DNA of 43,846 bases from positions 1 through 43,846 of the forward strand of contig CAIKPM010000016.1 in NCBI GenBank assembly GCA_903829325.1, given 5' to 3'. Within the stretch, counting starts at the first letter, position 1. Each line of letters begins with the position of its first letter. Both the position numbers and the translations under genes were made by a program. The DNA is from an uncultured bacterium. Its GTDB lineage: Bacteria > Vulcanimicrobiota > Vulcanimicrobiia > Vulcanimicrobiales > Vulcanimicrobiaceae. This document shows positions 24,662-36,295 of the stretch, piece after piece. The notes under the pieces are model-generated. The model was not told where the DNA came from and made no database searches. It saw only the letters and a program-made list of their open reading frames with translations.

Positions 24662-27600
24662 TTACGGAAAACGACGGGTCAGACTGAACAATATTCCCCT
24701 GGTCATCGCCCCTTCGCCAGGCAAAGGAGCGTTTTCTAGGAGGGTCTGCTGGGGGTTAAATAAGGCTTCTTGGAAGATACTAACCGAAACAGCAGTTGCA
24801 TCATTCGGTTCGAAATCTACTCCTAAACTCTCTCTTGTCGGCATTCCTAACGAATCTCTGAAGAAGGCATACACATTCTTTACAATGTGGCGCCGAGCAG
24901 AGACATCTAACGAACCAGCCGTATCAAAGTTCACGGCCAGATCACTGAGGCCGACAGCTCCACCCAACGCCGACGAGATCGGAGCGAGCAAGCTTTGCGT
25001 AAACTGTGCATTCACGAAGCTAAAAGCCTCTTGTGAAACGCTAAGTTGTCCCGAATTACCAGCAGCGCCCAGCCCCGTGACGCCCCCAAACTGCACCGCT
25101 CCAAGCAAGGGAGCGTCTAAGAGCAGACCGAGAATCTGCTGACGATCATAGCTCGGATCCGAACTCAGGTTAACCTGTAAGTGATCGAGTGAACCTTGAA
25201 GGTGGAGATTGATGGTGACGCGTCCGGAGGTATTGTACGCGGTGTTGCGATCCGGATTGTTCACCACCGTATTGGCCGAAGCGGTGATCTGCGGATCGAT
25301 GCCATCGTTCGGATCAAACACGACCAGCCCTGAACCGATATGGAAAAGGCGGTTAAAGTACGTCAACGAACCGCCGGTTGCGGCAAAACTGCCATCTAAG
25401 GTTGGTTGAGCGATACTGCCTCCCAAGCGCGCCGATCCGATTGCACCCAGATCAATATTACCGCTACGCACCCGAGCGTTATTCCCAGCAACTAATTGCA
25501 CATCGAGCGTCATCTGGGAAAAGAGCGAGTCAGCCACCGCCGTGTCGCGCACCGCCGGATTATAAAACAGTGAAACGGGAATCTGCGCATCGCTCAGCTT
25601 GATCTCCCCCTGCAGATGCGGAGGCGTGGTGTCTTGATGCGTCAAGGTCAGATCCGCATCGAGCGTACCGCGACCCATATTCGCAATGTTGAGCTCTGCC
25701 TTATGCGCTGCAGCATATACACGATACTTGAACTGATCGGTGAAGTTCATCAAATTCTCGACGCTCGCCTGACCATCAAGACGAAACACACCGCCACCCA
25801 CGGTAGCCGCAGTCGTGAACATAACCTGCCGTCCGTCCAAATGGACAGTACTCTGGATTCCATCGATGAGCGTGGATTCAATCGGTGCCGCAAACGCCCC
25901 AGCGCTCAAATTCAGGCCCCCAAAAAGCTGAGGCGAAGCGGGAGTACCCCGCAGAGAAACGATGCCATCCACAATGCCCCGCAAGGTGCTTTTTGGGGGT
26001 AGCCAGGGTGTGAAGGCGGCGAGATGAAGCGCGGCGACACGGACATCAAGACCCAGAGGTGCCTGCGCTGGTCCCACCACGAAGGGATCGAGAACTAAGG
26101 GCAGTCGCCCGGCGACGCTCACCGAGCCTTTTTCAAAGGCAAGTTCAAGGTCGGTGACTTGGAGATGATTCGCTTCCAGCGCAAAACGAGCTTGCGCGCG
26201 TGGTATCGCAACCCCGTGGAGCATCACCTCGGTCGCATCGACGGCTGCATCTAGTTGAGGATGCGAGACCGTTCCACCAAGTTGCAAAGCCGTTGCGAGG
26301 GTGCCGGTAAGCGGCTGCACTACCGGACGCAGGCGTTCACCCAACGAGCCGAGATGCGGCAATGCTTTGGCAAGCAAAAGCCCGATATCGGGTGTCTGAG
26401 CGTGCAAAACCAAGGCGAGCGGATCGTTCGCGCCAAAACCGAAGCTGCCGCTCACTTGGGCAGCCGTACTGGGGATCACCAACTGCGCTTGCTCGATCGT
26501 TGCGCGCCCATTCTCCGCGACGATGTGTGCTTGTGCCATCGTGATCGGCACGATGGCCCATTGCGCATCATGCAACGACATCGTTGCATCGATCATCGGC
26601 GCAGGCAAGAGCCCAAAAATATGTGCGGTTCCATCGAAATGCCCGCTCAGCGGCCCATTGAAACCGACCAGCGGTAACCAGCGCTCGAGATCAACGTTAT
26701 TCAAGCGAGCCGTCGCTTCAAGCCGACTCTGCGCCATGACATTCGACCACGACTCGATGCGCGGCAAATGCAGTCCGCCAGTCAGCGCCAGCTCCGCTGT
26801 CGGACCGACGACGCGCACATTCCCTTCGACGTCGTGTTGGTGAGTTTGCCAAAGCGCCTGAGCGCTTCCCAAAACGATGCTGCCAACGCGAACATCTGCT
26901 AGGTGAATATCGGCTGCGCTCTGGATATTCATCGCAGTCAAGTCCGCCTGGATTTGCACGTGTCCCGTACCGGCCAAAAAAGCATCTTGATCGAATAAGG
27001 GATTAAAATCAGCGAGATCGAGCGTGCGCCCTAGCAAACTCGCTTGCACCCCTTGCGCATTGCTACCCAGCGCAAATTCCAGCGCGCTGCCCCCGACCGA
27101 AATCCGTCCTTGATCAATGCGCCAAGCGTGCGGAGCCCAAGCGAAGTCAGACCGCCCGCCCCGCAGCGGCAGCCCTGCTATTTGACCCTCAGGGACACTC
27201 ACCTGACCGTTGAGCTGCAGCGCCGGCCAGTTACCGGAAAGCCGCACATCTGCAGCGACACTCCCCGCACCCATCAAGTGCGCTGCCTGCGGGAAGAGCA
27301 CGTTCAGTGTTGGCTCGAGCTCGCCGTCAAAGACTTGCCCGCTAAGCGCGAGCTCCGTTCCCCGCCACGCATCGCCTACGGCCCCATCGACGTGCGCTAA
27401 CACCCCGGGAAGCTGCAAAAGTCCGCCTTGAAAATCCAAAGCCGAACCCGTTAAAGTGAAGCGCGTGGTGAGCGTGAAAGGATTCGCCGCGATCACTGCA
27501 CCACCCAAAGCCACTCCCGCCAAAGGTCCCTGCTGCAAAGGCCGTGACCAGAGTAGCGCACCGCTCAATGAGGCATTCGATACCCCACCCAGCGCTGAGA

Positions 27601-29518
27601 GTCCGCGGAACGACAAACCGAGATTCTGATCAAGATCACCGCTCGCGACAATTTCGCCGCGGGGCAACCCCAAGAGGGCCGTCACTACGGTGTGCTGAGA
27701 TCCGAACAATACCGCAGCTTGAAAAGACCGCAACGGCACACCAAAAGCCTTGACGTCGCGCAACCCCGCATCACCAACCTGGAGCTCCACACCGGCGGTG
27801 CCACTCGATACCGTCAACGGCAGTGTCACGGTACCTTGCAGACCGCCGACACCAAAGATGTCTCCAAGCTGGGCAAGATCGCCATGCAAGAGCACCTGGC
27901 CCGTGGTCAGCTGCTGCCCCGGTGCACCAGCCAGGGCGAGCGGGCCATCCAGCGCCACTCCCAACGGTTCAAGCGCTTGTCCGGCGCTGAGTGTCACCCC
28001 TAACCAGGCGCTCTGTTGCGGCGCGAGTGTGCCTCCCGCAAGCAAAGTACGTTGTCCGTTTTGCTCCACGACCAAGGGACCGAATACGCCGCCACCCTGG
28101 GGGTCAAGATGCAGCAAGGCCTGAAGGTGTTGTGAACCATTCCAGCCGGCAAGATACGATCGCGCATCGAGATGCTGACCATCACCGCTGATCAAAGCAA
28201 ATGCATCCAACTGCCCACCAAAGAGCAACTGCGCGTACGGCAGTGCTGCGCTTGGTGCTGAACCCATTAGCAAGATCTGGGAATGGACTGGTTCGCTCAC
28301 CGAAATCGCCCCTGCCCCCGCAACCTGTACCTCGCCGTAGTGGAGCGCCACAGGCGCCAAGAGCACCTCATTGTTCCGATACACGAGCCGACTAGGTTGC
28401 AAGTCAACCAACTGACCGGCATACGCAAGATGTTGACCGGCGAGATCAACCGAAATCATCGGCGCGCTCGCGCCACCCTCGATCGTCGCCCGGAGATTCA
28501 GGTGACCCGCGATCGGCAAATCACGCGAGAAGCGAAAGAGGCTTCGCACGTCTTGCATATCGCCAGCACCAGTCAAGGCAAACTGCAACTGCGGCTCTGC
28601 CTCGTTCAAAGCAAACACCGCACCGCTTCCCGCAAATGGAAGCACCCCAAGCCGACCGCTCACCTGAGCGAAGGTCATGGTGTCATCGCTTATATCAACG
28701 TGGGCGCGCAGATCTTCTAAAGACCGATCAATTCCTTGCAGATTAGCCACGACTGCCTGCGCTTGGGCCTGCGCCACGATGTGATCGCCAAGCACCGCTT
28801 GACCGGGTGCCGCAACCCCATAGACAAGCCCGTGCAACTGGGCGACTTCGCCCGCCTGCAAGCGAAACGCGCTGCTATCGATGAAGGCGTTGCCCCAATG
28901 CGCGACTGGCCAACGATCCATCTCAACCCGATGCAATGCGCTTCCACGGGGCGCATCGATCAAACCCTGCAGATGCACGAGTCCTGTGCCCGCAGCAGCC
29001 GAAAGTTGGTACCGGGTTTCTCGATCGGTATCCACCTGCGCCCGAAGGTTCACCCGCGTCAGTTCCAGCTGCCGCGCCTGTGGATCGAGCACATGCGGCT
29101 GCACCAACGCCACAACGCCATTGTGAATCGTCAACCTAAGTCGTAGATGCCCCGGCAAGCGCATTCCGCCAGCACCCGCGCTCGAACCGCCTGCCAGACT
29201 CGCGGGGTACAGCCATAATTTTGGCTGCTCTAGCTCGACAACGACCCCATTCTTCGCTTGACCTTGCCCCCGCAACAAGGCAAGCAGATCATACGCGGCG
29301 TTAATCCGCAGCGCTGAAAATACCGGCTCTCCCTGCGAGGAAGCAATCATTAGGTGCTCTGAGCGCAGCTGCCGCAAGCCAAACGAGACGCTACCAGCTT
29401 GCCACTTCAACCCTTGAGTGCGCAAGATACACGCCACCCCAAACGGAGAAAAGAGTATCCGCACAAACACGAACAGCAAGAACAAAGCTAAAAATCCGCG
29501 TAGGAAAAAAAGCTTCAT
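24662..29518 (-). CDS. tamB: TamB-like (AsmA/DUF490) envelope bridging protein
   Basis: About 1618 aa from ATG 29518 (MKLFFLRGFLALFLLFVFVR), an N-terminal anchor; a TTG 12 nt upstream is the other option. The body is a very long repetitive beta structure with recurring D-x-x-L-x-L-x-G-x-L patterns. The C-terminus has DUF490 features: QQILGLLLDAPLLGA, SLDVSARRHIVKNVYAFFRD, LFSLTRRFP. TamB-type proteins span the periplasm and are implicated in barrel assembly and phospholipid transport. It sits next to bamA, not to a tamA gene. Its leader contains the gyrB terminator hairpin. Confidence 0.9.
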   Translation of the reverse strand: MKLFFLRGFLALFLLFVFVRILFSPFGVACILRTQGLKWQAGSVSFGLRQLRSEHLMIASSQGEPVFSALRINAAYDLLALLRGQGQAKNGVVVELEQPKLWLYPASLAGGSSAGAGGMRLPGHLRLRLTIHNGVVALVQPHVLDPQARQLELTRVNLRAQVDTDRETRYQLSAAAGTGLVHLQGLIDAPRGSALHRVEMDRWPVAHWGNAFIDSSAFRLQAGEVAQLHGLVYGVAAPGQAVLGDHIVAQAQAQAVVANLQGIDRSLEDLRAHVDISDDTMTFAQVSGRLGVLPFAGSGAVFALNEAEPQLQFALTGAGDMQDVRSLFRFSRDLPIAGHLNLRATIEGGASAPMISVDLAGQHLAYAGQLVDLQPSRLVYRNNEVLLAPVALHYGEVQVAGAGAISVSEPVHSQILLMGSAPSAALPYAQLLFGGQLDAFALISGDGQHLDARSYLAGWNGSQHLQALLHLDPQGGGVFGPLVVEQNGQRTLLAGGTLAPQQSAWLGVTLSAGQALEPLGVALDGPLALAGAPGQQLTTGQVLLHGDLAQLGDIFGVGGLQGTVTLPLTVSSGTAGVELQVGDAGLRDVKAFGVPLRSFQAAVLFGSQHTVVTALLGLPRGEIVASGDLDQNLGLSFRGLSALGGVSNASLSGALLWSRPLQQGPLAGVALGGAVIAANPFTLTTRFTLTGSALDFQGGLLQLPGVLAHVDGAVGDAWRGTELALSGQVFDGELEPTLNVLFPQAAHLMGAGSVAADVRLSGNWPALQLNGQVSVPEGQIAGLPLRGGRSDFAWAPHAWRIDQGRISVGGSALEFALGSNAQGVQASLLGRTLDLADFNPLFDQDAFLAGTGHVQIQADLTAMNIQSAADIHLADVRVGSIVLGSAQALWQTHQHDVEGNVRVVGPTAELALTGGLHLPRIESWSNVMAQSRLEATARLNNVDLERWLPLVGFNGPLSGHFDGTAHIFGLLPAPMIDATMSLHDAQWAIVPITMAQAHIVAENGRATIEQAQLVIPSTAAQVSGSFGFGANDPLALVLHAQTPDIGLLLAKALPHLGSLGERLRPVVQPLTGTLATALQLGGTVSHPQLDAAVDATEVMLHGVAIPRAQARFALEANHLQVTDLELAFEKGSVSVAGRLPLVLDPFVVGPAQAPLGLDVRVAALHLAAFTPWLPPKSTLRGIVDGIVSLRGTPASPQLFGGLNLSAGAFAAPIESTLIDGIQSTVHLDGRQVMFTTAATVGGGVFRLDGQASVENLMNFTDQFKYRVYAAAHKAELNIANMGRGTLDADLTLTHQDTTPPHLQGEIKLSDAQIPVSLFYNPAVRDTAVADSLFSQMTLDVQLVAGNNARVRSGNIDLGAIGSARLGGSIAQPTLDGSFAATGGSLTYFNRLFHIGSGLVVFDPNDGIDPQITASANTVVNNPDRNTAYNTSGRVTINLHLQGSLDHLQVNLSSDPSYDRQQILGLLLDAPLLGAVQFGGVTGLGAAGNSGQLSVSQEAFSFVNAQFTQSLLAPISSALGGAVGLSDLAVNFDTAGSLDVSARRHIVKNVYAFFRDSLGMPTRESLGVDFEPNDATAVSVSIFQEALFNPQQTLLENAPLPGEGAMTRGILFSLTRRFP

Positions 29519-29530
29519 GGCATCGAGCAA

Positions 29531-29557
29531 AATGGGCGCAAGCCTGAGGCTTGCGCC
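29531..29557 (-). terminator. Perfect 10-bp hairpin between gyrB and tamB
   Basis: Arms GGCGCAAGCC (29535-29544) and GGCTTGCGCC (29548-29557) are exact reverse complements with a 3-nt loop. On the minus strand the hairpin is followed by CATTTTGC, a short T-run, directly after the gyrB stop. It probably ends or weakens transcription from the replication cluster before tamB. On the plus side a TTTTTT run also follows, so it could work both ways. Confidence 0.65.
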
Positions 29558-29575
29558 ACTATTTTTTGAGGGGCT

Positions 29576-31480
<1,905 letters not shown>

Positions 31481-32314
31481 TCATTCGCTTGCTAGAGCCG
31501 TTTCCCCGTACAACAAAGCGTCGAGTCGTGGCCCTAAGGTGTAGCGCGTGATAGCGCGTGTCAGGCGATCGGGAGGCAGACCAGTGGCGAGCAAGACATA
31601 GGCAACCGCGGTCGCGCGCTCGGGCTCTCCCCGGCGAAACGTGCGTTTTCGCTCGAGCACATCCAGCTCACGACGCCAACGACTCAAAAGGGCTGCTCGG
31701 GCGGTCGCAATTTCCTCAGCTTGTAAACGATTGCCCGACTGCTGCAGTTCCTCATCGCTCAGCCACGGAGCTTCCCGCAACAGACGCATGATCTGGTATA
31801 AGCGTTCTTGACTCAGGGCATGTGCACACGGAGCACAGATGCGGCCACGCGGGGGTAAAGCCACCTGACAGCGGCTGCAGCGAGCCCCCCGCTTCTCGCG
31901 GAGCACCTGAGCACGCGCCCGCAGACGCACGAGCAAGTCTTCGAGCGATTCATTCGGGGGTGCTGGGGATTGCAGCCGCAAGACTTGTTGCACACTTTTT
32001 GCGCGTCTTTGTTGACGTTGCAGCTGTTGGGTTATTTTGCCAACCCGAAAACGCAAACTCGTAATCGAGACAGGCAAGGCTAGTTCGCTCAATTTTTTGA
32101 GTAAGGTTTCTTCTAAGAAACCTAATTGTTGGTTCCAGGTACCCGAGCGAGTGAAAATGGTGAGGGTCTCACCGTGAATCTCTGCAGGCAGTGAATGCTG
32201 CGCAACTTCGGGACCAACCACGTTGACCCACGCTGCACGCACGACATCGAGCGGAGCCAAAACCGCTTTTGCCGGTTTCCAGATATCAAGTTGTTGACTC
32301 AAGCGAGTTAACAT
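31481..32314 (-). CDS. DUF721/DciA-like protein fused to a zinc ribbon and a C-terminal helical domain
   Basis: 277 aa. Residues 1-110 fit DUF721: VRAAWVNVVGPEVAQHSLP, then GETLTIFTRSGTWNQQLGFL. DUF721 proteins between recF and gyrB are DciA-type helicase-loading factors in many bacteria. After a linker, C146-x-x-C149 and C160-x-x-C163 form a zinc ribbon. About 110 helical residues follow (RLYQIMRLLREAPWLSDEEL ... LDVLERKRTFRRGEP). DciA is usually 100-190 aa, so the ribbon and tail are additions. Its stop lies 9 nt before the gyrB start; recF is 12 nt upstream. Confidence 0.8.
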   Translation of the reverse strand: MLTRLSQQLDIWKPAKAVLAPLDVVRAAWVNVVGPEVAQHSLPAEIHGETLTIFTRSGTWNQQLGFLEETLLKKLSELALPVSITSLRFRVGKITQQLQRQQRRAKSVQQVLRLQSPAPPNESLEDLLVRLRARAQVLREKRGARCSRCQVALPPRGRICAPCAHALSQERLYQIMRLLREAPWLSDEELQQSGNRLQAEEIATARAALLSRWRRELDVLERKRTFRRGEPERATAVAYVLLATGLPPDRLTRAITRYTLGPRLDALLYGETALASE

Positions 32315-32326
32315 CGTTGCAGTAAC

Positions 32327-33433
32327 CTACAGTTCACGTTGCCGGATGCGGGCTTGCTCAACTTCGAAAATACGCGCTGGTATTAGCGATGGTGGCACAG
32401 CTGTTGAAGTGACGAATACCTGCTCGATTTCGGCCAATTGAGCCAAAAAAAAGTCGCGTCGCTGTGCGTCAAGTTCTGAAAGCACGTCGTCGAGCAACAG
32501 TAACGGTGCCTCGCCTCCCCGTTCACGCAACACCCCATATTCCGCAAGCTTGACTGCTAATACCGCTGAACGCCGCTGACCCTGGGAACCTATATTGCTG
32601 AGTACTTTTCCATCGAGTAAAAATTCGATTTCATCTCGATGTGGCCCAACCAAGCTGATCCGGCGGAGTGCCTCACTCACCGCGGCCGCTTTGAGTTTGA
32701 CGGCAAATGCTCCAGCAATATCTGCTTGCGCAGGACTGGCCCCAACAACATTGGGACGATAACAGAGGGTCAGTTCTTCACCGCCGGCTCCGACTAAACG
32801 GCGGTAGATTGTCGTTGCCCGCTGTGCGAGTGCGGCCACAAAATGATTGCGGGCAAGCATCAACTGCGTACCACACGTGATAAGTCGCTCGTTATAGATC
32901 GTGTTGAGAGCTGTGTCGGGAACCCCCGCACGTAGATACGCATTTTTTTGGACCAAGATCCGGCCATAACTCGCCAAGGCGCCATAATACGCCGGGCTTT
33001 CTTGCGCTAAGGCAGCGTTCATCAACGCCCGCCGGCCTTGCGGGGGGCCACTCACCAAACGTAAATCATCCGGGGTAAACGTTACCACCCGCACCCGACC
33101 TAGATACGAGGCATAGCGCACCGGGTGGCCATTCACCCCATAGACTTTACGACTGCCGCGACCTTGAGCGGTAATCGTACACGCTAGCGCCACTTCGCCG
33201 GCATCAACAACAGCGTCGGCACTCAATGTGGCACATACTTCCCCTTCACGAATGACTTCGTGTTCGCGGGAAGTGCGAAATGATTTGCCGGTGCCTAGCA
33301 TCGCAATCGCTTCTAGGAGGTTGGTTTTCCCCTGAGCGTTAGCGCCAACAAAAAGATTGAAGCCGGGGGCAGGTTCACATTCGAGGAGTTGATAGTTACG
33401 AAAATTGGCCAGGGCCAGACGCGTCAAACGCAC
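32327..33433 (-). CDS. recF: RecF recombination/replication repair ATPase
   Basis: 368 aa. It begins MRLTRLALANFRNYQLLECE from GTG 33433. Walker A GANAQGKT is at 30-37. The ABC-type signature appears in GSQGQRRSAVLAVKLAE, and Walker B/D-loop is LLLLDDVLSELDAQRR. RecF loads RecA at gaps through RecOR. The length is normal and no residue is missing. It follows dnaN by 9 nt, the usual origin-cluster position. Confidence 0.95.
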   Translation of the reverse strand: MRLTRLALANFRNYQLLECEPAPGFNLFVGANAQGKTNLLEAIAMLGTGKSFRTSREHEVIREGEVCATLSADAVVDAGEVALACTITAQGRGSRKVYGVNGHPVRYASYLGRVRVVTFTPDDLRLVSGPPQGRRALMNAALAQESPAYYGALASYGRILVQKNAYLRAGVPDTALNTIYNERLITCGTQLMLARNHFVAALAQRATTIYRRLVGAGGEELTLCYRPNVVGASPAQADIAGAFAVKLKAAAVSEALRRISLVGPHRDEIEFLLDGKVLSNIGSQGQRRSAVLAVKLAEYGVLRERGGEAPLLLLDDVLSELDAQRRDFFLAQLAEIEQVFVTSTAVPPSLIPARIFEVEQARIRQREL

Positions 33434-33442
33434 TCGCGCCGG

Positions 33443-34561
33443 TTATTGGCGCAGCGGCATCAACACATACATCTGACTTGCCTCGCCTTCGGTCAGCAAT
33501 GGTCGAATAGCCGCTGGCGACAATGTTCCCAGAAATTCTAGTACGGCTTGAGGAGTATCGAGATGATTGAGGATTTCTGCAAAATAGCGAGCATTGAAGG
33601 CAATGCTTAAATCGTCTCCACTTTGCTCCACGGCCAATTCCTCGTAGGCGTTGCCGGTGGTATCGGAGGTTGCGGTTAAGGTCAACTGCTGTTGCGAAAT
33701 CGAGACACGCACGAGGCTGGCACGATCGCCGGCGACGAGTTCAGCCCGTTTCAACGAGCTGACCAATGGGGCGACTTCAACGACGACCGAGCGGTCAAAC
33801 TTCTGCGGAATCACCTGTGCATAATTAGGATAAGTGCCATCGACCAAGCGCACGACGAGCACGGTATCTGCCGAAGTAAACGCGACTTGATTCGCTTTTG
33901 CACCAAGCAGGCTGACCGCGATGTCTTGGTCGTTCTGGCCGAGGTTGCGGGCAGCTTCACCCAAGGCACGGGACGGGACAACGATTTTCAGCGGTTCGGA
34001 CACTGGCTCGGGCAAGACGAGGTGACGTTTGGCTAAGCGGTAGCCGTCGGTCGCGACGACAGTACACGAGTTGCCCGTCACTTCGAAAAGGGTCCCCATC
34101 AAGACAGCGCCGCGTGCTTCTTCGCTCGAAGCCGCAAAAATTACGCTGTTGATGGCTTCGCGAAAGGCGCGACCGGGAACACGAAAATGGACGTTTCCGA
34201 TTGCACTCGGTAAGGGCGGGTATTCGTCGGCTGGCAAAGCGTGAAAATCGTAACTCGAGCGAGCAGCACGAACACTTACGCGAGTCGAGCTGCCACTGAG
34301 CTCGAGCTCACCCGCCGGCAAGTTGCCTAGATATCCAGCAAACAATTTGGCCGAGACGGTAACGCTGCCCGGTTCACTCACCGTCGCTTTGATCGTTTGT
34401 TCAAGTGTGACTTCAAGGTCAGTCGCACGAACACGAACACGGCCATCCTCAGCGAGTAAATACACATTGGAGAGAATCGGCACGGTGGTATGCGTATTGA
34501 CCACTTTGCTGGCTGCAACAACAGCCAACGCAAGGTCCTTCGTACTGCAGGTAAACTTCAC
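33443..34561 (-). CDS. dnaN: DNA polymerase III beta sliding clamp
   Basis: About 372 aa from GTG 34561 (MKFTCSTKDLALAVVAASKV), which gives the family N-terminus and normal length. A TTG 78 nt upstream would add a Cys-rich non-family peptide. Domain markers are VPILSNVYL, RGAVLMGTLFEVTGNSCTVV, TDGYRLAKRHL, VVPSRALGEAARNL and TYPNYAQVIP; it ends YVLMPLRQ, the usual beta-clamp end. It encircles DNA and tethers the polymerase. No clear ribosome binding site is visible before the GTG, so initiation may be weak or leaderless. Confidence 0.94.
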   Translation of the reverse strand: MKFTCSTKDLALAVVAASKVVNTHTTVPILSNVYLLAEDGRVRVRATDLEVTLEQTIKATVSEPGSVTVSAKLFAGYLGNLPAGELELSGSSTRVSVRAARSSYDFHALPADEYPPLPSAIGNVHFRVPGRAFREAINSVIFAASSEEARGAVLMGTLFEVTGNSCTVVATDGYRLAKRHLVLPEPVSEPLKIVVPSRALGEAARNLGQNDQDIAVSLLGAKANQVAFTSADTVLVVRLVDGTYPNYAQVIPQKFDRSVVVEVAPLVSSLKRAELVAGDRASLVRVSISQQQLTLTATSDTTGNAYEELAVEQSGDDLSIAFNARYFAEILNHLDTPQAVLEFLGTLSPAAIRPLLTEGEASQMYVLMPLRQ

Positions 34562-34903
34562 GCGGGCTGCATTCGCGAAGCTCGGCCGCTCTTCATGGCA
34601 AGTACTACACTTTTTTTCTTTTGTGCCGATACGATTCAAAGCGTGCTGCTTTGACCAGGCCCGCAGGCCGACTAGAGACGATAAGATATATACGAGTCAT
34701 CGTCTTCGTAGTAAGCGGGTGGAAACAGTGAGTAATCCAACGATGCCTGCAGTGGTAAGGTTTTTTCTGTGCTCCTGCTTGTGGATATGGCTGGCGATTT
34801 GTACACACTTTCCACGGCTGGCTCGTTTTGAGATACCCGAGTCTTGTCTCCACAGGCGCTGTGGACAGAAACCGTGCAAAGGGTGAACTCCTCGGTAAGC
34901 GGC
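34562..34903. promoter_or_regulatory. dnaA-dnaN intergenic region with DnaA-box-like sites
   Basis: No gene fits here. DnaA-box-like sites include TGTGGATAT (34780-34788, one mismatch to TGTGGATAA), TTTCCACG near 34808 and an inverted pair CTCCACAG / CTGTGGA at about 34847-34865. On the minus strand TTACTA, 16 nt, TATATA (about 34686-34713) is a weak candidate promoter for dnaN. The inverted pair has no T-run after it, so it looks like paired protein sites, not a terminator. This may be a secondary part of a bipartite origin or a site for dnaN autoregulation. Confidence 0.45.
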
Positions 34904-36295
34904 TCAGTCGCTTTGGCAGATCGTCATCAACGATTGGACTTTGGCTTGGTATGTTTCGTCCACGGCCATCCGTTGTTTCACGCGATCGCGCGCATACATA
35001 ATGGTTGTATGATCCTTTTTCCCAAAGGCCCGGGCAATTTGCGGTAACGAGTTTTCGGTGAGCTCACAGGCTAAATACATCGCAATCTGCCGTGGTGCGG
35101 CTAGGCGTGCCTCGCGACGCTGGTTGTCCATTTCTTTGACCGTGAGACTGTGAGCACCAGCGACTCGTTCTTTAATGGTGGCTACCGTGACGCGTTTGAT
35201 CGGTTGCGCAGGAATGACGTTCTTTAGTACTTCCGCGGCAAGTGCTACATCTATTGTTGCTTTGGTGAGCGAAGCATAGGCGATGACACGAATGAGCGCG
35301 CCTTCGAGTTCTCGAATATTCGAGGGAATCGATTTTGCGATAAACGCCAGCACCGCGTCAGGCACGTCGATTTGTTCCGACTCCGCTTTACGGCGCAAGA
35401 TCGCTTCACGCGTTTCAACGTCAGGGGCCTGAATATCGGTCAGTAGGCCCATTTCGAAGCGAGAGCGCAGGCGATGTTCGAGCGTGTGAATTTCGCGTGG
35501 TGGACGGTCGCTCGAGATCACTAACTGCCGACTGGATTCGTGGAGGGTATTAAAGGTGTGAAAAAACTCTTCGAGCGTCTGTTCTTTTCCTTCGAGGAAC
35601 TGAATATCATCGATTAAGAGGACATCGACCCCGCGATATTTGTTGCGAAATTCGACCGTTTGATTATTCTTAATCGCAATGATAAATTCGTTCGTGAATT
35701 TCTCACTAGAGACGTAGACAATATTTGCGTTCGGTTTGTTTTGCAGTACCCGATGTCCGATGGCATGCATAAGATGGGTTTTCCCCAGCCCGACTCCACC
35801 GTAGAGAAAGAGCGGGTTGTACGCGCGTGCCGGTGATTCTGCGACGGCTAAGGCTGCTGCGTGGGCGAAACGATTTGAATTCCCGACGACAAATTCTTCG
35901 AACGTATTCCGAGGATTGAGGGTATTTTGGACCACGGGTTCGGGACGTTCGCTCAAGGGTTTAGCAGCTGGTGGCGTGGCACTCGGTATGTTTTTGGTCG
36001 GCGCCGCTTGTGCGTTGGTTGGATCGGCGGCGACGGTAAAGTTGACTTCGATCGGCGTGCCTAGCAATGTTTCAAGTGTGTGGGCTAAATCGTCCTTGAG
36101 GCGATTTTCGGCCCAATCACGAGCGAACTTGGTCTGGACGGAAAGCTCGATGGTACTGCCACTAAAATTGACGACCCGCATTGGTCGCAGCCACATTTGG
36201 AAGATCGGCTTCGAGTAACGATCTTCCAGCTCGGTCAGGGCGGCTGCCCAGACTTCGTTGCCGATTTCGGATTCAGAACCTGTGCTTTGCATCAT
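34904..36295 (-). CDS. dnaA: Chromosomal replication initiator DnaA
   Basis: 463 aa. Domain I (VWAAALTELEDRYSKPIFQMWL) is followed by an Ala/Pro-rich linker, then the AAA+ domain with Walker A GGVGLGKT at 166-173, Walker B LLIDD at about 226-230, sensor IISSDRPP-like VISSDRPPREI, and RLRSRFEMGLLTDI. Domain IV carries the DNA-binding signature around KKDHTTIMYARDRVK. It opens the origin and regulates itself. Two Met codons open the frame; either could be used. It is the first gene of the minus-strand replication cluster, with the likely oriC directly upstream. Confidence 0.97.
   Translation of the reverse strand: MMQSTGSESEIGNEVWAAALTELEDRYSKPIFQMWLRPMRVVNFSGSTIELSVQTKFARDWAENRLKDDLAHTLETLLGTPIEVNFTVAADPTNAQAAPTKNIPSATPPAAKPLSERPEPVVQNTLNPRNTFEEFVVGNSNRFAHAAALAVAESPARAYNPLFLYGGVGLGKTHLMHAIGHRVLQNKPNANIVYVSSEKFTNEFIIAIKNNQTVEFRNKYRGVDVLLIDDIQFLEGKEQTLEEFFHTFNTLHESSRQLVISSDRPPREIHTLEHRLRSRFEMGLLTDIQAPDVETREAILRRKAESEQIDVPDAVLAFIAKSIPSNIRELEGALIRVIAYASLTKATIDVALAAEVLKNVIPAQPIKRVTVATIKERVAGAHSLTVKEMDNQRREARLAAPRQIAMYLACELTENSLPQIARAFGKKDHTTIMYARDRVKQRMAVDETYQAKVQSLMTICQSD

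Noticed and set aside
34562-34639. Upstream TTG start for dnaN
   Set aside because: It adds a Cys-containing peptide absent from beta clamps; GTG 34561 gives the family N-terminus and normal length.
34844-34870. Inverted repeat near the dnaA 3' end as a terminator
   Set aside because: No T-run follows on either strand; the arms resemble paired DnaA sites.
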